A stretch of DNA of 64,000 nucleotides from Gonium pectorale (GCA_001584585.1 LSYV01000057.1:712330-776329), one strand, 5' to 3'; counted from the first letter of the stretch, positions 38,446-51,300 are shown. Translations and numbers: made by a program. The notes: a model not told the origin generated them from the letters alone.

Positions 38446-41400
38446 CTATGCGTAGGCGATAGTCACAGGCGTGTCCCACGCCACCGCCGGCGAACCCGCG
38501 CCACCAGTCCCGCCACCGGACGGTGAGCCCTTCACTAATGTCGTCGCGGCACGCATGGCCGCCCTGCCGGAGCGCGGCGTTGCCGTCGCCGCCATCGCCC
38601 CCGGCGCCGGCGTGGCCTGAGACACGCTCAAACCGCGCGTGCTAAGAGATCGCCCGCTCCTAGGGGTCTGCGGGGAGGCTGCCTGCCCCACACCCGCCGC
38701 AGCCGAGGAGGCCGCCTGGTGCTGCCGGTACCCAGCGCCGGCCCCTCCCCCTCCAGCCGCTGCCGCCGCTGCCGTTGCGGCGGCTGACCAGGGTTCGAGC
38801 CCGGCCATGGCCGATGAAGACAGCGTCCTTGGCACACCGGTCATGTGCCGGGGGACGACGTACTCCTGGACCGGCGCCGCCGGCGGCGGCGCCGTCGAGC
38901 CCGGCGGCCGCGGCGGCGCTTGCGGCGAGCGGAAGGTCGGGACGGTGGACCAGCTGCCACCCACACCGCCGCCGGTGACGGCGCTGGCCTTGCCGCCGGA
39001 GCCCGCCGATGCCGGGCGCTGGCCGGGTGCGGCGCGCAGCCGGGGAGGCGTCCCCGTGACGGCGTCGCCGGTGGCGGCGCTGGCGGCGTGGCGTCGCGGC
39101 GGCCCGGGTGGCGGCGGCGATATGATCGAGTTGATGTTGTCGGGAAAGGCTGGGTGCGGGTGGCCCGCTGCTGCGGTGGTGGTGGCCCACGAGCGGGCCA
39201 GGCGGCTCAGCGACTTATTCCGTACCAGGCCTGCATGCGGAAGGGAAGACCGGAGCACAGGGCATCAGCATTGCAAGGGGCAGGAGTAGCGGCTGCAGAA
39301 ACCGGCGTTTACAGCTGCGCCACTAGCCTGACGGGCAGAAACTCGGGAAGCAGCGCACTCGCTCGTTGCACGGCAGCACAACCGGGGTCGCATGTCTAGC
39401 GCCCCGCGCATCCAGCCCTTGCCCACCCGCCCGTCAAACCAATGAGAGCTTCAGCTCTGAAGATGTTGCATCAAACCACGCCCCTGTGCGTGCTTTCCGC
39501 TACCCACCAGAAATGTCCGGCCGCCGCGACGTCTCCGGCGCCGGCTGCGGAGGGCTGAAGGCAAAGCTGGCCTGCGACCCGTGGGTCGCTGCCGGCCGTT
39601 GGCTGCCTCCGTACGCCCAGTCCTGGGCCGCCGTTGACGCGCCGGGGTCGCCCGCCGTCGGCGGCTGCGGGTTGGCGGCTCGGTGGCGCACGGTGGGCGC
39701 GATGGGCGAACGCATGACGTGGGCCAGGGTGGTGGTGGTGGCGTAATGCGTGTGGCGCAGGGGCTCACTGCGGGCGAGGGACGGGAGGCACCAGCGGACA
39801 ATTTCACTTGCGAGAAGGAGAGTTCCACAGCTGAAGCAGCATCAGCACCAGCACCCCTGGGTGGTGGTCGTGGCGGTGGTCGCTTGGGTGACCAGCGGCC
39901 CTATCCGTCGGTGCCCGCTCAACCTCCACACCTTCTGTAACAGCTGCTATGAATGCCAATCGCACGTGTCACACAGCTCCACGAGCCTTGCTCTGCACCG
40001 GCCTGCCCGGTGGCCAGCCCCCATCGCCCTGCCTCGACCCGTCGCCCTTACTTGATCAGCCGCTCCAGCTCCAGAGCCGCCGCAAGCTGTTGGTTGTCGT
40101 GGGCAAGCTGCGCCGCCGCCTCGTCCGCCGCCGCCCGCGCCGCTGCCTGCACCGCCAGCGCCTGCTGGGTGGCCCCCAGGTCTGACGCCAGCGCCTCGGC
40201 CCTGTGCTGGGCAAAGTCCCTGCGCGCGCAAGAGAGCGGGTTTGGGCTCTCTGGGTTGCGAACCAGTGCGCCAGGGCCGACAATCACGCCATTGCGCTAG
40301 CGACCCGTCAGTCAACATCACACAGCGGCAGCATTGCGCGTCACCCACGCTGTTGCCCCAAACTTGAATCTTCCTCCTCCCTTCCTCCCTCTTGGAAACA
40401 CCCCCCACCGCCCAAGGGCCCAGGTGCTGACGCGTGATGCCCTCTCCTTTTGCCCTCTCCCTGCCTCCCTGCCGTGGCCCCACAGGGCCGCACTGCGCGG
40501 AGGCTGCTGCTGGCCGGTGCGCCCGCCCCACCTGGCCTGCTGCAGGTCCCGCAGCAGCTCGCCGGTGGCCTGCTGCACGCCGCCCAGCACCCGCTCCAGC
40601 TCGGCCACGCGCTGCTCCGCGGCCTCCCGGGTGGACGCGTCTGTCTGCGCGACCGCCTGGACCTGCGCCAGCTGCGTGCGCAGCTCCTTGCCCTCGTTCT
40701 GCGGTACCGTATTGGGGTTTGGGTTGGGCTGGATTTTTTTACAGATACAGATTACAGGCTCCCCAAAGGGGCTGCAGGCCACACGAGCCGATTGGCTCCC
40801 GACCCGCCATAGCAGAGGAGGTTGGGGTTGAGGTTGGCCTGGGTTGGACTATGTTGGTTGCACTAGCGCGCTAACCAGGCATCCGCAGCGCCCCTCCGAG
40901 CTTATATCCCTGAACGAACATTCAAGCTGTGGCCAGGGGTGTAGCGAAGGCTGCTGCAACTCAGCCGTTTGCCGGCCCTTCCCCCAAGCGCGTGCCACCC
41001 GGTCTGCGCACCTCGAGCTCCGTAATCGTCTGCTGCAGCCCCTCCACCCTGTCCGTTAAGTCCGAGATGTCCTCGTCTGAGGACACCTGGAGCTCCTTGT
41101 GCTCCCCCTCCAGCTGCGTCAGCGCCTTCTTTGATGTCTGGACATCGCGCGACAGGGTCGCGAGTCGCTCCTGCACGCAAGCCAGCCGACGTTAGGTGGT
41201 GCTAAACTCAATCGTAATTGGGAAGATGGGTTGCATCCTGTTGTTAGAATGGCTGCTTTTTACCAAAACCGTAGACGCACCTTCAATCGTCGCTCCGCCT
41301 CCGCGTTGCGCACGCGCAGCTCTCGAAGCTCATCCTCCTGCAGTTGAATATATTCTTTAGTGCCCGCATGAAAAACTTTCCGCGTCGTCGCCCTCACCAA

Positions 41401-41583
41401 AGCGCTCCTGTCGTCTGCAGCCCGGTCCTTCTTGTAAGCTGCTAGGAGATTATCGTATGCTGTGCGGTACTCATGTAGAGCAACTTGCGATGCTTGAAAG
41501 GCCCGAATAACCGCATCATCTTGGCGGAACACACTAAAGGCCGGGACCGCTGCCGGTATTGGCGTCCAGGCGATGTTAGGCAT
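38446..41583 (-). CDS. Unrecognised coiled-coil protein, 613 residues
   Basis: Six exons join in phase: 41583-41281, 41170-41012, 40698-40532, 40219-40052, 39767-39508 and 39230-38446. From ATG 41583 (MPNIAWTPIP) a short globular-looking start leads into about 230 residues of heptad-like coiled coil: IQLQEDELRELRVRNAEAE, LEGEHKELQ, DRVEGLQQTITELE, AEQRVAELERVLG and LAHDNQQLAAALELERLI. The C-terminal half is low-complexity Pro/Ala/Gly/Ser/Arg sequence with TPRSGR occurring twice. I do not recognise a family. The gene lies just downstream of IFT74 on the same strand, 539 bp from its stop codon. With the coiled coil this hints at a ciliary or basal-body role, which is inference only. The coiled-coil exons are well supported; exon 39767-39508 is weaker. 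Confidence 0.75.
40741..40790 (-). repeat. Dispersed repeat, copy 2 (intronic)
   Basis: Opposite-strand partner of 27371-27440. It shares CAGATTACAGGCT and GCAGGCCACACGAGCC with small gaps between. It lies in coiled-coil gene intron 40699-41011 after a T-run. Confidence 0.75.
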
Positions 41584-42122
41584 GACTGCAAATACTGCAG
41601 GGGCATGAATGCTACATTACAGAAGCAATTGCGTTCGGTAGTCTGACGCGGTAACGTACGGCGCATGCAACCGCATGCCGTACTAATACACGTGAGACGC
41701 ACAGCCCATATGTACAGACTAAAGGGCTCCCCGTTGAGCTCATGAGCAGCATTGCTACAGCCCACAGAGTGCCCAAAGCTTGGGCAAGAACCTTGCTGGA
41801 GACGTAAAGACCCCTTGTCCCAGGAGTCCCAAGAACATCAATCAGGTGCGCCGTACGCACTGCCACCTGCCAGACAGCCGCCAACACATCCGGCGGGAGC
41901 TGGCATCGCTGGCATACTTGCTGGCTCGGATGCCGGCAGTACTGGTCCTCGTCCAGCTGCTCGCAGCCCCGTCCCAAGCGCCCGTCCCTTCCCCTCACCG
42001 GGTGAACTACACGCCCATCACCGCCGCCGCCGTTCTGCCCTCCTATGCCACAACCACCACTTCAAATCCCAGCCTTTGCCACCGTCGCCACTGGCTTGCT
42101 AGACCACGAACACGACAATTAT
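41584..42122. other. Intergenic: IFT74 3' flank and coiled-coil gene promoter
   Basis: 539 bp between two genes on the minus strand. TGTAA (minus) at 41616-41620 lies close to the downstream start codon, so it is a doubtful poly(A) signal for IFT74. Nothing else stands out. Confidence 0.5.
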
Positions 42123-45100
42123 TTACGCCACAGACTTGCGGACGTGCACGTTAAGGTCGTCCACCAGCGTCGCGATGTTGCTGGCGAGCTGCCGGTAGTT
42201 GGTCTCGCTCTCCTTAGCCTTGATGAACTCGTCCATTTCAAACACGCCAGCTGTCAGCTGCTTCAGCTTCGCCTCCATTTTCTCCAGCTGCACCTGCAGG
42301 TTGTGGTCCTGTGGGAACGGGGGAAGGCGACGAGACAGGAAGGGCCAGGCGCATTGTGAGGGAACAAGTTACAAAGGGACCGTGGATGGAGGTAAAATGA
42401 GGCATATGCGAGCCATTGTGTAGCGGACGCGGTCCCATCTCATCCAACAATCCAGAGCGCAGCTGGACCTGCAAACTACAACTGTATCAGGTGTATGCTG
42501 CCCAGTGCAACCAGTTGTTGGCCAGCGGCCCCCCAGCAGGGCCTTCCTGCACCCCCTCTCCGCGCTACACGCCCCAGCCCCGGCCTACTGCCTCAACCGG
42601 CCGCACCTGCAGCTGCGCCCGCTTGGCCTGGAATTTGAGCCCCTTCTCCGCCACGATGGTGCGCAGCAGGTCCTTCCGCTTGAGCAGCACGGAGCGGAGA
42701 CCCTCCATGCGCTCACGAGCCAGCTGCGCCTTGCGCTGGATCTCCTCAACCTGCGCGCCCAGAGTGCAAGAACGGACAACATGGGTAAGGTACGGAATGG
42801 GCAACAGGTTGGAGTCGCACGGTGCCAGACAGGGAGAAGGCCACAACAAGACCATTTCGAGACTACATCTCCGCCAAAGAGACTTCCTCGCGAACGGGAC
42901 ACCGCAAGCATGTCAGGAAGCTGTTACCCGATGTGCTGCGTTCCGTGTGCAGCCGCTGCGCCCACTAGGCTGCATAATGGCGCCGCCTCATGCTTCCACT
43001 CACGCTGCCAAACTCGCCGATCTCCTTCTCCATGGCCGTCTGACGCTCCGCCAGCTGCGTCAGCTCCAGCTTGATCTTGTCCTCCAGCGTGTCGATCTTC
43101 TCGAGCTCGGTCCGCCTCATGGCCAGCTCCTGTGATACCAGCGAGGCATTAGAGCAGCCCGGGCGGCCAAACGCGGTTACGTAGGACCCAATTGGCAGCC
43201 GCCAGTGCACCTGCCCAACACGACTTCGGTGCCAAGTGTGGTCAGGACGTCAGGCCCTCCCGCGCTGCACTGCCTTCTCCAGGCCTACTCCCCTGTCCCC
43301 ACGCACGCCCGGCCGCCTGCCTGTCGGCCCGCGGACGCACCTCCTTCAGGCGCTCCTGCGTCGTCTGCGTGTTTTCAAGCTGCATCTTCTTGTACTCAAG
43401 CTCGTCCTGCATCTCCTTGAACTTCTTCTGCGACGGCAGCGAGGAGCCGATGATGGCTTGCATCTTGACCACCTTCTCCAGGATGGCCACGATGCCGTCC
43501 TCCTTGGACTGCTTTTCCTGTGGGGCGGAAGGGGGGTGGAGGGACAGCAGAACGGGGTTGCCGAGCAATCCACGGAGCCTCAGGGAGGACGAGCGCCTTG
43601 TATTGGCATCTACCGGGCCACTAATACCGCCGCCAGATAAGACGTAAAACAACCGCTAAAACCCCTGGCCTGCGGCCTGGTACTGATGCGGGTATGCCTT
43701 TACCTGCATCTTCGCTGCCTTGCGGCTCGGGAACCCGTCCATGAAGTTGTTCAGGTCGCGTTCCTTGGCCAGCAGTTCTTCAAACTTCTCGCGGTTGGCC
43801 TTCTCCTCCGCGGCCGCCGCGCCGCTGGTGGCGCCGCCCAGAGACTTGACGCGCTCCTCCATCTTCTTGATCTGGTCCTGCAGGTCTCGGATCTGCGGAA
43901 GGGGAAAAGGAGCGGGCGAACATGGACGGAATCATCACAACAGCTCTTAGGGGCGGACATCCCACGACAAAGGGGGCTAAGCCCTTCGGGTTCTTTTCAT
44001 GGGGTGTACCGTGACGCGGAGCACGTCCCCAGTGCCGACTTTGTGTTGCAAAGCGCCCTGCACCGCACCCGGTCGCCTTGACACCCCGAGCCCCTCCGCG
44101 CCAGCTCAGCGCACATACCTGCTGCGTCATGTTCTCCACCTCTGTGTTATCTCGCTTGATCTTGGCCATGAGGTCCTGCCGCAGCTCCTCGGGGCTGCGC
44201 TTGCTCTGGCGCTCCTCCTCGCTCAGCTCGTACTTGCGCTCCGTGAGCGCGCGGATCTGCTCCTGCAGCTGCAGGCTGCGCTGCTTGAAGGGGTTGCGCG
44301 CCAGCTCGCCCTCCGACGCCTGCAGCTGCTTGTCCAGGTCGTCGAGTACCTCCTCGAAGCGCTTGCTCTCGATCTGGAGCGCAGATGCGGGTACCCCGAT
44401 GGGATGGGCGTCGAGGAGTGCGGGGTGTGGGGCGCACACAGGGCGCCGGGTGGACGTGGGCGGCAGCGGTTGGGCGGCGCAAGACGGCGGCCGGATCAGC
44501 AGTGAGCGGCGACCCGCCAACGCACTGTACACAACGCGCATGCCGTATTGTCGTAAAAAACAATGTCCCTTATGTCAGACACAAGACTCAACCCGGGACT
44601 CTTGTGGCAATGCGGGTTTGCCGCAACACTGTCAAGAGGAGCCCGCCTGCCTGGCCTTGGATCCTCAACCATTGCGGGAAGTAGAGCAGAGCGTGAGGCA
44701 CGGGCCCAGGGGAACCTAACCGGTGGTGTCGCTCATGCCTCGCACGCAGGGCAGCACTTCCCTCCCGCAGCCTATACTATGCACATTTTACTGCTCTTCT
44801 CGGCCCTGGTCTCCTAGGCAAGCAGACCCGCTGCCAACGCAGCGCCTCTTCGCTGGCAAGAGGGCTTCGCGTTCATGTCTTGCGGGTAAGAATTCGGGCT
44901 CACATGCCGTCGGCCTGCCCCTGCGTGCCCTGCGGGCATTCCGACTGGTGCAGCCGCAACACCAACCTAAAGACTAGCTGTAGAGACGGCCTACTGCCGC
45001 TCCGCGCCCTATTGTTGTCTTGCCACGCGTCCGACCCGTGGACCCGTTGCTGAGCCGTGACTGAAGGGCCACATGCTGTCGGCCCCATGGCGGCCCAAGG

Positions 45101-47038
45101 ACAGCCGGCCGCACCTGCAGCTGCTGTTGCTCGCCAATGAGCTCCCCATACTGCTGCCGTTGCGAGGGCGGCATGGAGTTGAGGCGCTGGTCCATGGATG
45201 CCTGGATCTCAGACATCTTGGTCTCAGCCTGCAGGAGCGGGAGAAAGGTGGGGTTGAGGGTTGGGGTAATGAAGAAGATGGCAAGGAGGCAGGAGGAATC
45301 ACCTTTGCAGGCTAGAGCCGCCAGTCGCGGCGAATGTGCTACTCTTCTTGACCGAGCGAGGCTACTTCACCCCTCGTTCATTTGGACAGGAGAGGCAGCC
45401 CGGTTGGTTAGCTGCGAGGCCCCGGCCAATTCCCATAGGTATTTACGTAAACCACAGCGCTGCAGACGGGCAAAACGGAGCACAGTAACCTTTATTTCCA
45501 TGCGTCCAGTGGGCCTAAACCTCCATTGCCCTTCGCAACACGGCGAAGGAGGTTGAGGCCCACCCTTCCCCGGCAGGATGCGGGCATCCATGCTGCAGGA
45601 TGCAAACCACTCAACATCCCGTCCTTAATGACAATCCTCCGGCGTCGACCGCACACGTGTTAGGTCAATACCCTGACTAGACAGCCCCATTTCCGCCCGG
45701 GGCAACGCAGGGCCCTCGCTGGTCGTTGCGAATGGGCCACAGAGCCGGGGTAGCGCCGCGGCAACGAGCTCAACCCCAATGCCGTCAACACGTTCATCAC
45801 GCCCACCTGCTTGGCCTTAGCCTCTAGGTTGAGGCGCTCTGTGAGCACCTCATCCACGCGCTTGCGCTGCTGCTCGTTGCGGTCGCGCAGAGCCGCGTAC
45901 TCCTGCTGGATGGTGTACACGGGCGCCTGGGAGCCGACCTGCAACCCAAAGGAGAAGAAGCGAGATTGTAATGGGAGGAGGGAACAGGCCGGGGACGCGT
46001 CAGGCCGAGAGGCAGAGGGTAATGTTTATCAGGGCTCTGAATTTGGCCGGAATCTTCTAGGGCGCCGCGGTAGGACCTTGTAGGAGGGCGCACGCCGGAA
46101 TCCTGTGGGGCGCCACGAGGCATCCCGGGCCTCGGGGAATGCGTGGCATGGTTACCGCCAGTCAGCCTGGCCGCCACTGCTGTAGCCGCCCCAAGAGCAA
46201 GTGCGACGCTGGGGTACCAAGGTGGCCCTGGCCACACCTTGTCAAGGACGGTGTTGTAGTCGGCGAGGGCCTCCTGCATGATCTTGACCTCTTTTGTGAG
46301 GTCATTCGCCCGCTTGTCCATGCTGTTGTACTGTGCCTGCTTCCTTTCAAGCGCCTCAAGGTCCCCCTACAGCGGGGGATGCACACATGACACCGAAGGG
46401 CTTTTGCTCTTGCACCCGCAGATGATGGTATAGGGGCCGAATACACAGGAGCACTGTTGATTGGTTCGGGTGGGGCAATAAGGCCTGGGCAAACCGTGCC
46501 GGGGCCATGCCCGCCGCACCTTCATGGACTGAGTGACTTGCGCAATTTCCATACGCTTTTGCCGCAGCTCGTTCATGAAGAAATTCTTGTCCAGGACTTG
46601 GCGGCCGACGCCAACTGCTGCTGTCTTCATGCCCGACACGCCATGGTTGGTGATGGGGCGGTTGTCCACTTGCAGGGACTGGCCCGCCCGGGCGGCAGCA
46701 GCGGCCGCGGCTGCTTGTTGCTGTGTACCCGGTCGCTGCGACGCCGTGCCAAGTCGCTTGTAGGCCGTGCCGGGAGGTGCCCCTGCGGCACCCGGCCCGC
46801 CCCGCATGGCCGTGCCGGGAGGCGCCCCCCCAGCGCCCCGCATGGCTGTGCCGGGAGGGCCAGCCCCAATGATGGAGCCCCCGGCAGGCATACGCATTCC
46901 GCCTGGCACCGGTGGCGCAGCTCCTCTGCTTCCAGTCATAGGCCTATCGGGAGCTGGCACGGCCGAGCCGGTCGGCGCTTTGCCGAGTCCCCCAGACTGG
47001 GAGAGGGCGAGAGCGCCGCGGCTGGAAGGCCGGTCCAT
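42123..47038 (-). CDS. IFT74: Intraflagellar transport protein 74
   Basis: IFT-B core subunit that pairs with IFT81 along coiled coils; the IFT81/IFT74 pair carries tubulin into growing cilia. Ten exons, every junction in phase 0, give 656 residues: 47038-46520, 46366-46238, 45938-45807, 45228-45115, 44373-44119, 43892-43704, 43517-43341, 43129-43004, 42750-42607 and 42308-42123. The protein starts MDRPSSRG. The first 130 residues are a basic Pro/Gly/Ala-rich disordered tail with PPGTAMRGG-type repeats, as in known IFT74. The conserved entry follows: GMKTAAVGVGRQVLDKNFFM and ELRQKRMEIAQVTQSM. The rest is coiled coil, for example KRANDLTKEVKIMQEALADY and VKMQAIIGSSLPSQKKFKEM, ending FEMDEFIKAKESETNYR and LVDDLNVHVRKSVA. 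Length and order match the family. Confidence 0.97.
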
Positions 47039-48131
47039 TTTCAGGCTACGGCCGCAGCCCCAGCTATGTGATTGTTGCTGTCAAAAAGGAGGAGCGCGTG
47101 ATCTTAGGTGCCTTGAAACGGTTCTTCGAAGTTGACTCGAAGCAGACAGCACTTCTTGTTCTATTTGCAGACTTGTCAGATATGTAATTACTATACATAA
47201 GACAGCAGAGGGAGACCGGGCAAAAGGCGTACGGAACTTACGTCCTGAGCGCTGGGCCTACATGTGCAGTAAAAGGATAGCACCCCTGGTCGCCTATAAA
47301 TGCACATCATTTTGACATATTGCGTGCAGAGCGTACGCTTCCTTTCGACTGCACGGAGCTGCATCGTAGGCCCGAACCCAGAGTCCATCATGTCCGTCAA
47401 CATCCTCCACAATGAGCGAGTGGCTTTCACGCCTCACCACGCCACTGCCGACCCGCCGGGACTCTTCGCCTTCCGATGAGCCCCACCAGCAGACAAACCA
47501 AAGCGACCGTCTGATGAACAGGGACTAGTGGGGGATAAACAGCACACATTCCCTTGTGCCCGAAGCAGTCCAATTCGCTCAACTCAGGACTCCCATGTCC
47601 CAACCGGCGCGCGCTTCTATCCGTGCCGACAGGCCAATCGGGCTGTCGGAACCACTCATCCGTCAATGCCTGAAATAAATTGCTTTTGACATGTACAATC
47701 CGGCAGCTTTACCTGCCGTCACGACCAATGCTGCCGCACAGCGCGCTACTGCGACTTGTCGTGCTCAGCCGCTTGGCCCGCATGCGGCCTCTGCAGAGCA
47801 GGGCAATGCAACCGCTTTTAGATATTGGTCGTTGTGGTGTCCGTTAGGCCTCGGGAACCAACAATCAGGCGAAGCGCGTAAGGCACGCCATGGCACGCTG
47901 TCCAAATTGCCGTACCTGCTCCGAAAACGACCGAAGCGTGTGGAGGAGTGCACCAGCGTTGTTGTGCAAGTATCCTTGGGCCCTGGGGACAGGGGGGCAT
48001 CAACCACCCGGAAGCCAATGCAGCACGTGATTGCCTCCAGCATACCGCCTGAGGCGCACAACAGGCTTTGGGGCTACCGGTGCTATGCAGGCACTGTCTT
48101 ACAGCCCACGTGACCCAAAGCGCCAACATTC
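47039..48131. other. Intergenic: HVA22 3' flank and IFT74 promoter
   Basis: 1.1 kb between two genes on the minus strand. It is AT-richer around 47160-47330. It must hold the IFT74 promoter, but I cannot point to a specific element. Confidence 0.5.
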
Positions 48132-49082
48132 TCACCGGTTCGCCTGGCTGGTCACCGTGTCAGCGATCCGCGCCCGCGTCTCCACGAAGAAGCGGTCGAT
48201 CGTGGCCTCATGCTGACGCAGCAGGGGCAGCACATAGCTGCAGGCCAGTGTAAGCCGCCGGGGCGTGAGCGAACGGGGAAAAGGCGGCAGGGGTGAGAAC
48301 TGCGCGCTGACGAGCCCTACCAAAGTTGCCAGTACCCACCTATCATACAGCGTCGTTGCTGCGTGCGTACGTGGGTGCCAGAGGGCGACCACGAACGCAA
48401 TTTTGGCCTCGTAGTAGAGGGGCAACCTGCCATTGCGAGGAGAGGACCGGGCCTTTCAGCTCGTTCAAGTCTCGGTATGCCTCAGGTCGGCTATGACGCC
48501 AGGGAGCCATGGGGATTGCAGTTACGGTACTCGTCACAGCCGCTGCAGATCCGGATGCTGCGGGCGCATGCGGTGCAGCAGCATTCGGAATTGCAGAGGG
48601 CTGCGTACGTCCCCGATCTTGGCGGAGTGTACAGCACCACGTTTCAAGGACCGAGCATCTCGAAACGTAGCACATACTGTACGTACCAGAATATGCTAAG
48701 GTCGGCTAGCCACTCCAAGCACATGAAGAAGCCCATCAGGAGCCTAGAGAGATCGAGAGGAAGACCAGGGGCCATCACGGCCGTTGAGGGAAGGTAACGT
48801 ATTGCAGCAGGCGAGGCACGAATCGTCCTTGGTCTCCAAATTCAACAATAGACTACCCGAGCTCCCTTGCTTCTCCCCTACATGCATGTCATAGTGTGCT
48901 GGCCCAGTGCATACGGACAGTCTGTGTATGTCACGCAGTGTCACGGGCCCTGACGCGACCTCCTCAGTCACTGACCAGTAAATGCACCAGTGCCGAAGCT
49001 GCGCCTGATTTCCAGAGCTCACGGCCTTATGTGTCATGTAAGCCGGGAAGGCGCAGCCAAGCACGGCCCTGCGTGGGTCCAT
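48132..49082 (-). CDS. HVA22/REEP (TB2/DP1) family membrane-shaping protein
   Basis: Hairpin membrane protein of the endoplasmic reticulum that helps shape tubules. Four exons join in phase to 118 residues: 49082-48976, 48743-48687, 48426-48340 and 48237-48132. The family core is nearly unbroken: CAFPAYMTHKAV (the Y-P-x-Y-x-S-x-x-A position), LRHWCIYW, LLMGFFMCLEWL, then LPLYYEAKIAFVVALWHPRT, TLYD and SYVLPLLRQHEATIDRFF. Hydrophobic segments at about residues 34-52 and 60-75 fit the hairpin. The first intron uses a GTCAGT donor, the only choice that keeps W-L-L-M-G-F-F in frame. It is short for the family because it starts almost at the P-A-Y motif, so a further upstream exon is possible. Confidence 0.88.
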
Positions 49083-49975
49083 TGCGGTCGCGGGGACCCA
49101 ATCGCCGGGGGGTTGTAACCCATGCCGTGTCGCGCCGCTTACATTAGGACGCGACATATTGGTGCTGATATGAGCATGGTCCCGTCCCTTCACGGTGAAT
49201 GTTCTCGTGCACTGAGCGTCGACTTTACACGAGCGACACGAAGCTATCTGAGGTGTGCGCCCGACGATTGCAATGAACTGCTGTAGGCTAGAAAACAAGA
49301 CCAGTGCCGACCAGAGTGTCGAGGTGTTGCACCAAAGTTACTCTGAGAACGAGGGATTACGAGTCTGGTCGCGCTACAGAGTATACACAATTTTATCATA
49401 CACTATACTTGTCGAACACTGTATGAGCTACACAGAATGCCGACCAGTTCCACAACTGTGAAGGACAGCCTTACACAAGCCATAAGCGTGGGCGCCCCCT
49501 TGTACAATGCGGGTGATGCTGGTAGGCCACTGTTGCTGGTGGTGAGCGTGGTTTCGAGTTTTGAGTCAATCGGCCCTCTCCTTCCTCTCCGGCCGCAGCT
49601 GGCTGCCTGAGGACCTACGTGCAGACGGCTCTGGACATTGTGGACGGCAGGAGGGGTACGGACGGGGAGCGTGCTGCCCTCAGGTGTGTTGGCACGGGTT
49701 GGCAGTGCCGCCATCAGTGACAGCCACCCGTTCCAAGCCCAACAGCCTCCGAACCTACCACCCAGATCGCGCCCTGAATCTGTGCCTCATAACATGCAAA
49801 TAGAGGCTGCTCCGTGCCAGGGCCGGGACGTTGTTGCAGGCTCTGCTATTCGCCAACCGAGACGCTAATACCACGAACGTGACGACCTGCCCCGCAATGC
49901 GCCCATGCCGTACCTCCCAGAGATGCCGTACAGCGCGTTACGGAGACTACGAGCAAGGACGAGGGCGCCTGGATC
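49083..49975. promoter_or_regulatory. Divergent intergenic region, HVA22 / CIA30-domain protein
   Basis: 893 bp between divergent start codons. It may also hide first exons, since both adjacent models begin abruptly. AT-rich sequence at 49380-49430 is the most distinct stretch. No specific element can be supported. Confidence 0.5.
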
Positions 49976-51300
49976 ATGCGGCGCGCCTTCGACTCCATAC
50001 TGAGCGGCGCAGTGGCGGCCAGGGAGCGTGCGGCGGCGCTGGCGGCGACCCCTGGCGCCAGCGGCGACTTCGATGTGCTATCATTCGAGCAGGGGCTGCC
50101 CACTGCGCCGCGATGGCGCATCCTGGATGACGTGGTGAGCAGCGGCACTGGGGGCTGCGCAACTAGCAGCCGTACTGCCTAGTGCCTGCGTGACAATCGC
50201 TCCAAGCTGTCCTGCGCCCAAGCAGCGGTGCCGCACATTTTATGATCCCACAGGAGGAGGACTGCGGGACAATTGGAGCCTAGTTTGTCCTTACAACCTT
50301 GTCGCGACGCAGGAGCGCAGGCCATGTGCAGCTGCCGCTGTGGCCCGGTCATGCCAGCTTAGCTGCCACAGCGTCTTCGGTTGTGGTCAGAGCTTCAATC
50401 TCATTCGCACACATACCCGTTTCCCTTGCCCCATCGCCGCAGATTATGGGCGGCATGTCCCAGGTGTGCGAACGGGAGGCGGGCTAGGCTGCCTCGGGCC
50501 CTAGTGTCCACGGACACATGAGGGCGCCAGAGGCACAAATTGTGCCCGGGGAGGAGGGACACCAAGCGCCTGAAGCAGCTCCTTCGGGTCCTGTTTCACA
50601 AGCCCCGCGCCTATGCAGAGCAACGGTTTCTCGTACGACCCGGCGGAGCGGGCAGCCGTCTTCAGCGGCCTGGTCACTACGGACGGCGGCGGCGGCTTCG
50701 CCAGCCTGCGCTCCGACGAGTGGGGAGGATTTGCGAGCCTCGCCGCCGCCCGCGGCGTGCGGATGATGGTGCGAGGCGACGGACGGCAGTACAAACTGAA
50801 CGCCAAGGTACGGCATGGTTCGGCCGCGTGCAAAGTGTGATCACTGACGACGCTGACATGCCCCCGCTACGCGTGACGTGCCCCGTCGGCGCGCAACGCG
50901 GATGGGGGGCAGAAGGTTGGAAGGCGGATGGGGGGCGGAGGACCTCTTGCCAGCATGTAGTCATTCACCATGTGTTAGAGTGTGTCGTTCCCCGGAGACC
51001 CCCCGACGCCGTACCTCTCCGTTTCCGTTTCGGCCGCAGACGGACGCGGACTGGGACGGCGTGCAGTACCAGATGGACTTCGTGGCGCCGACCTCTTGGA
51101 CCCAAGTCGAGCTGCCCTTCGCCGCCTTCAAACCCACCTTCCGCGGCCGCGTCGTGCCCAACCGGCCGCCGCTACAGGGCCAGCCGGTCCGGCAGCTGGG
51201 GCTCATGGTCAGCAAGTTCACGGCCGACGGCGGCGTGATCGGCGGGTTTCGGAGCGGGCCCTTTCGGCTTGGGGTGCGCTGGATTAAGGGCTTTGTGTGA
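49976..51300 (+). CDS. CIA30-domain protein (NDUFAF1-like, complex I assembly type)
   Basis: Beta-jelly-roll protein of the CIA30 family; NDUFAF1/CIA30 is a mitochondrial complex I assembly factor and plant relatives also occur in plastids. Four exons join in phase to 209 residues: 49976-50134, 50443-50463, 50619-50807 and 51040-51300. The exact family pattern W-R-I-L-D-D-V/I-M-G-G-M-S-Q/S-N-G-F appears only when the 21-nt exon 50443-50463 is included. Later landmarks are AVFSGLVTTDGGGGFASLRS, GVRMMVRGDGRQYKLN, YQMDFVAPTSWTQVELPF and IGGFRSGPFRLGVRWI. The frame is open a short way above ATG 49976 to a stop at 49880, so an upstream exon with a presequence is possible. TGTAA at 51598 lies 298 nt after the stop. 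Confidence 0.9.
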
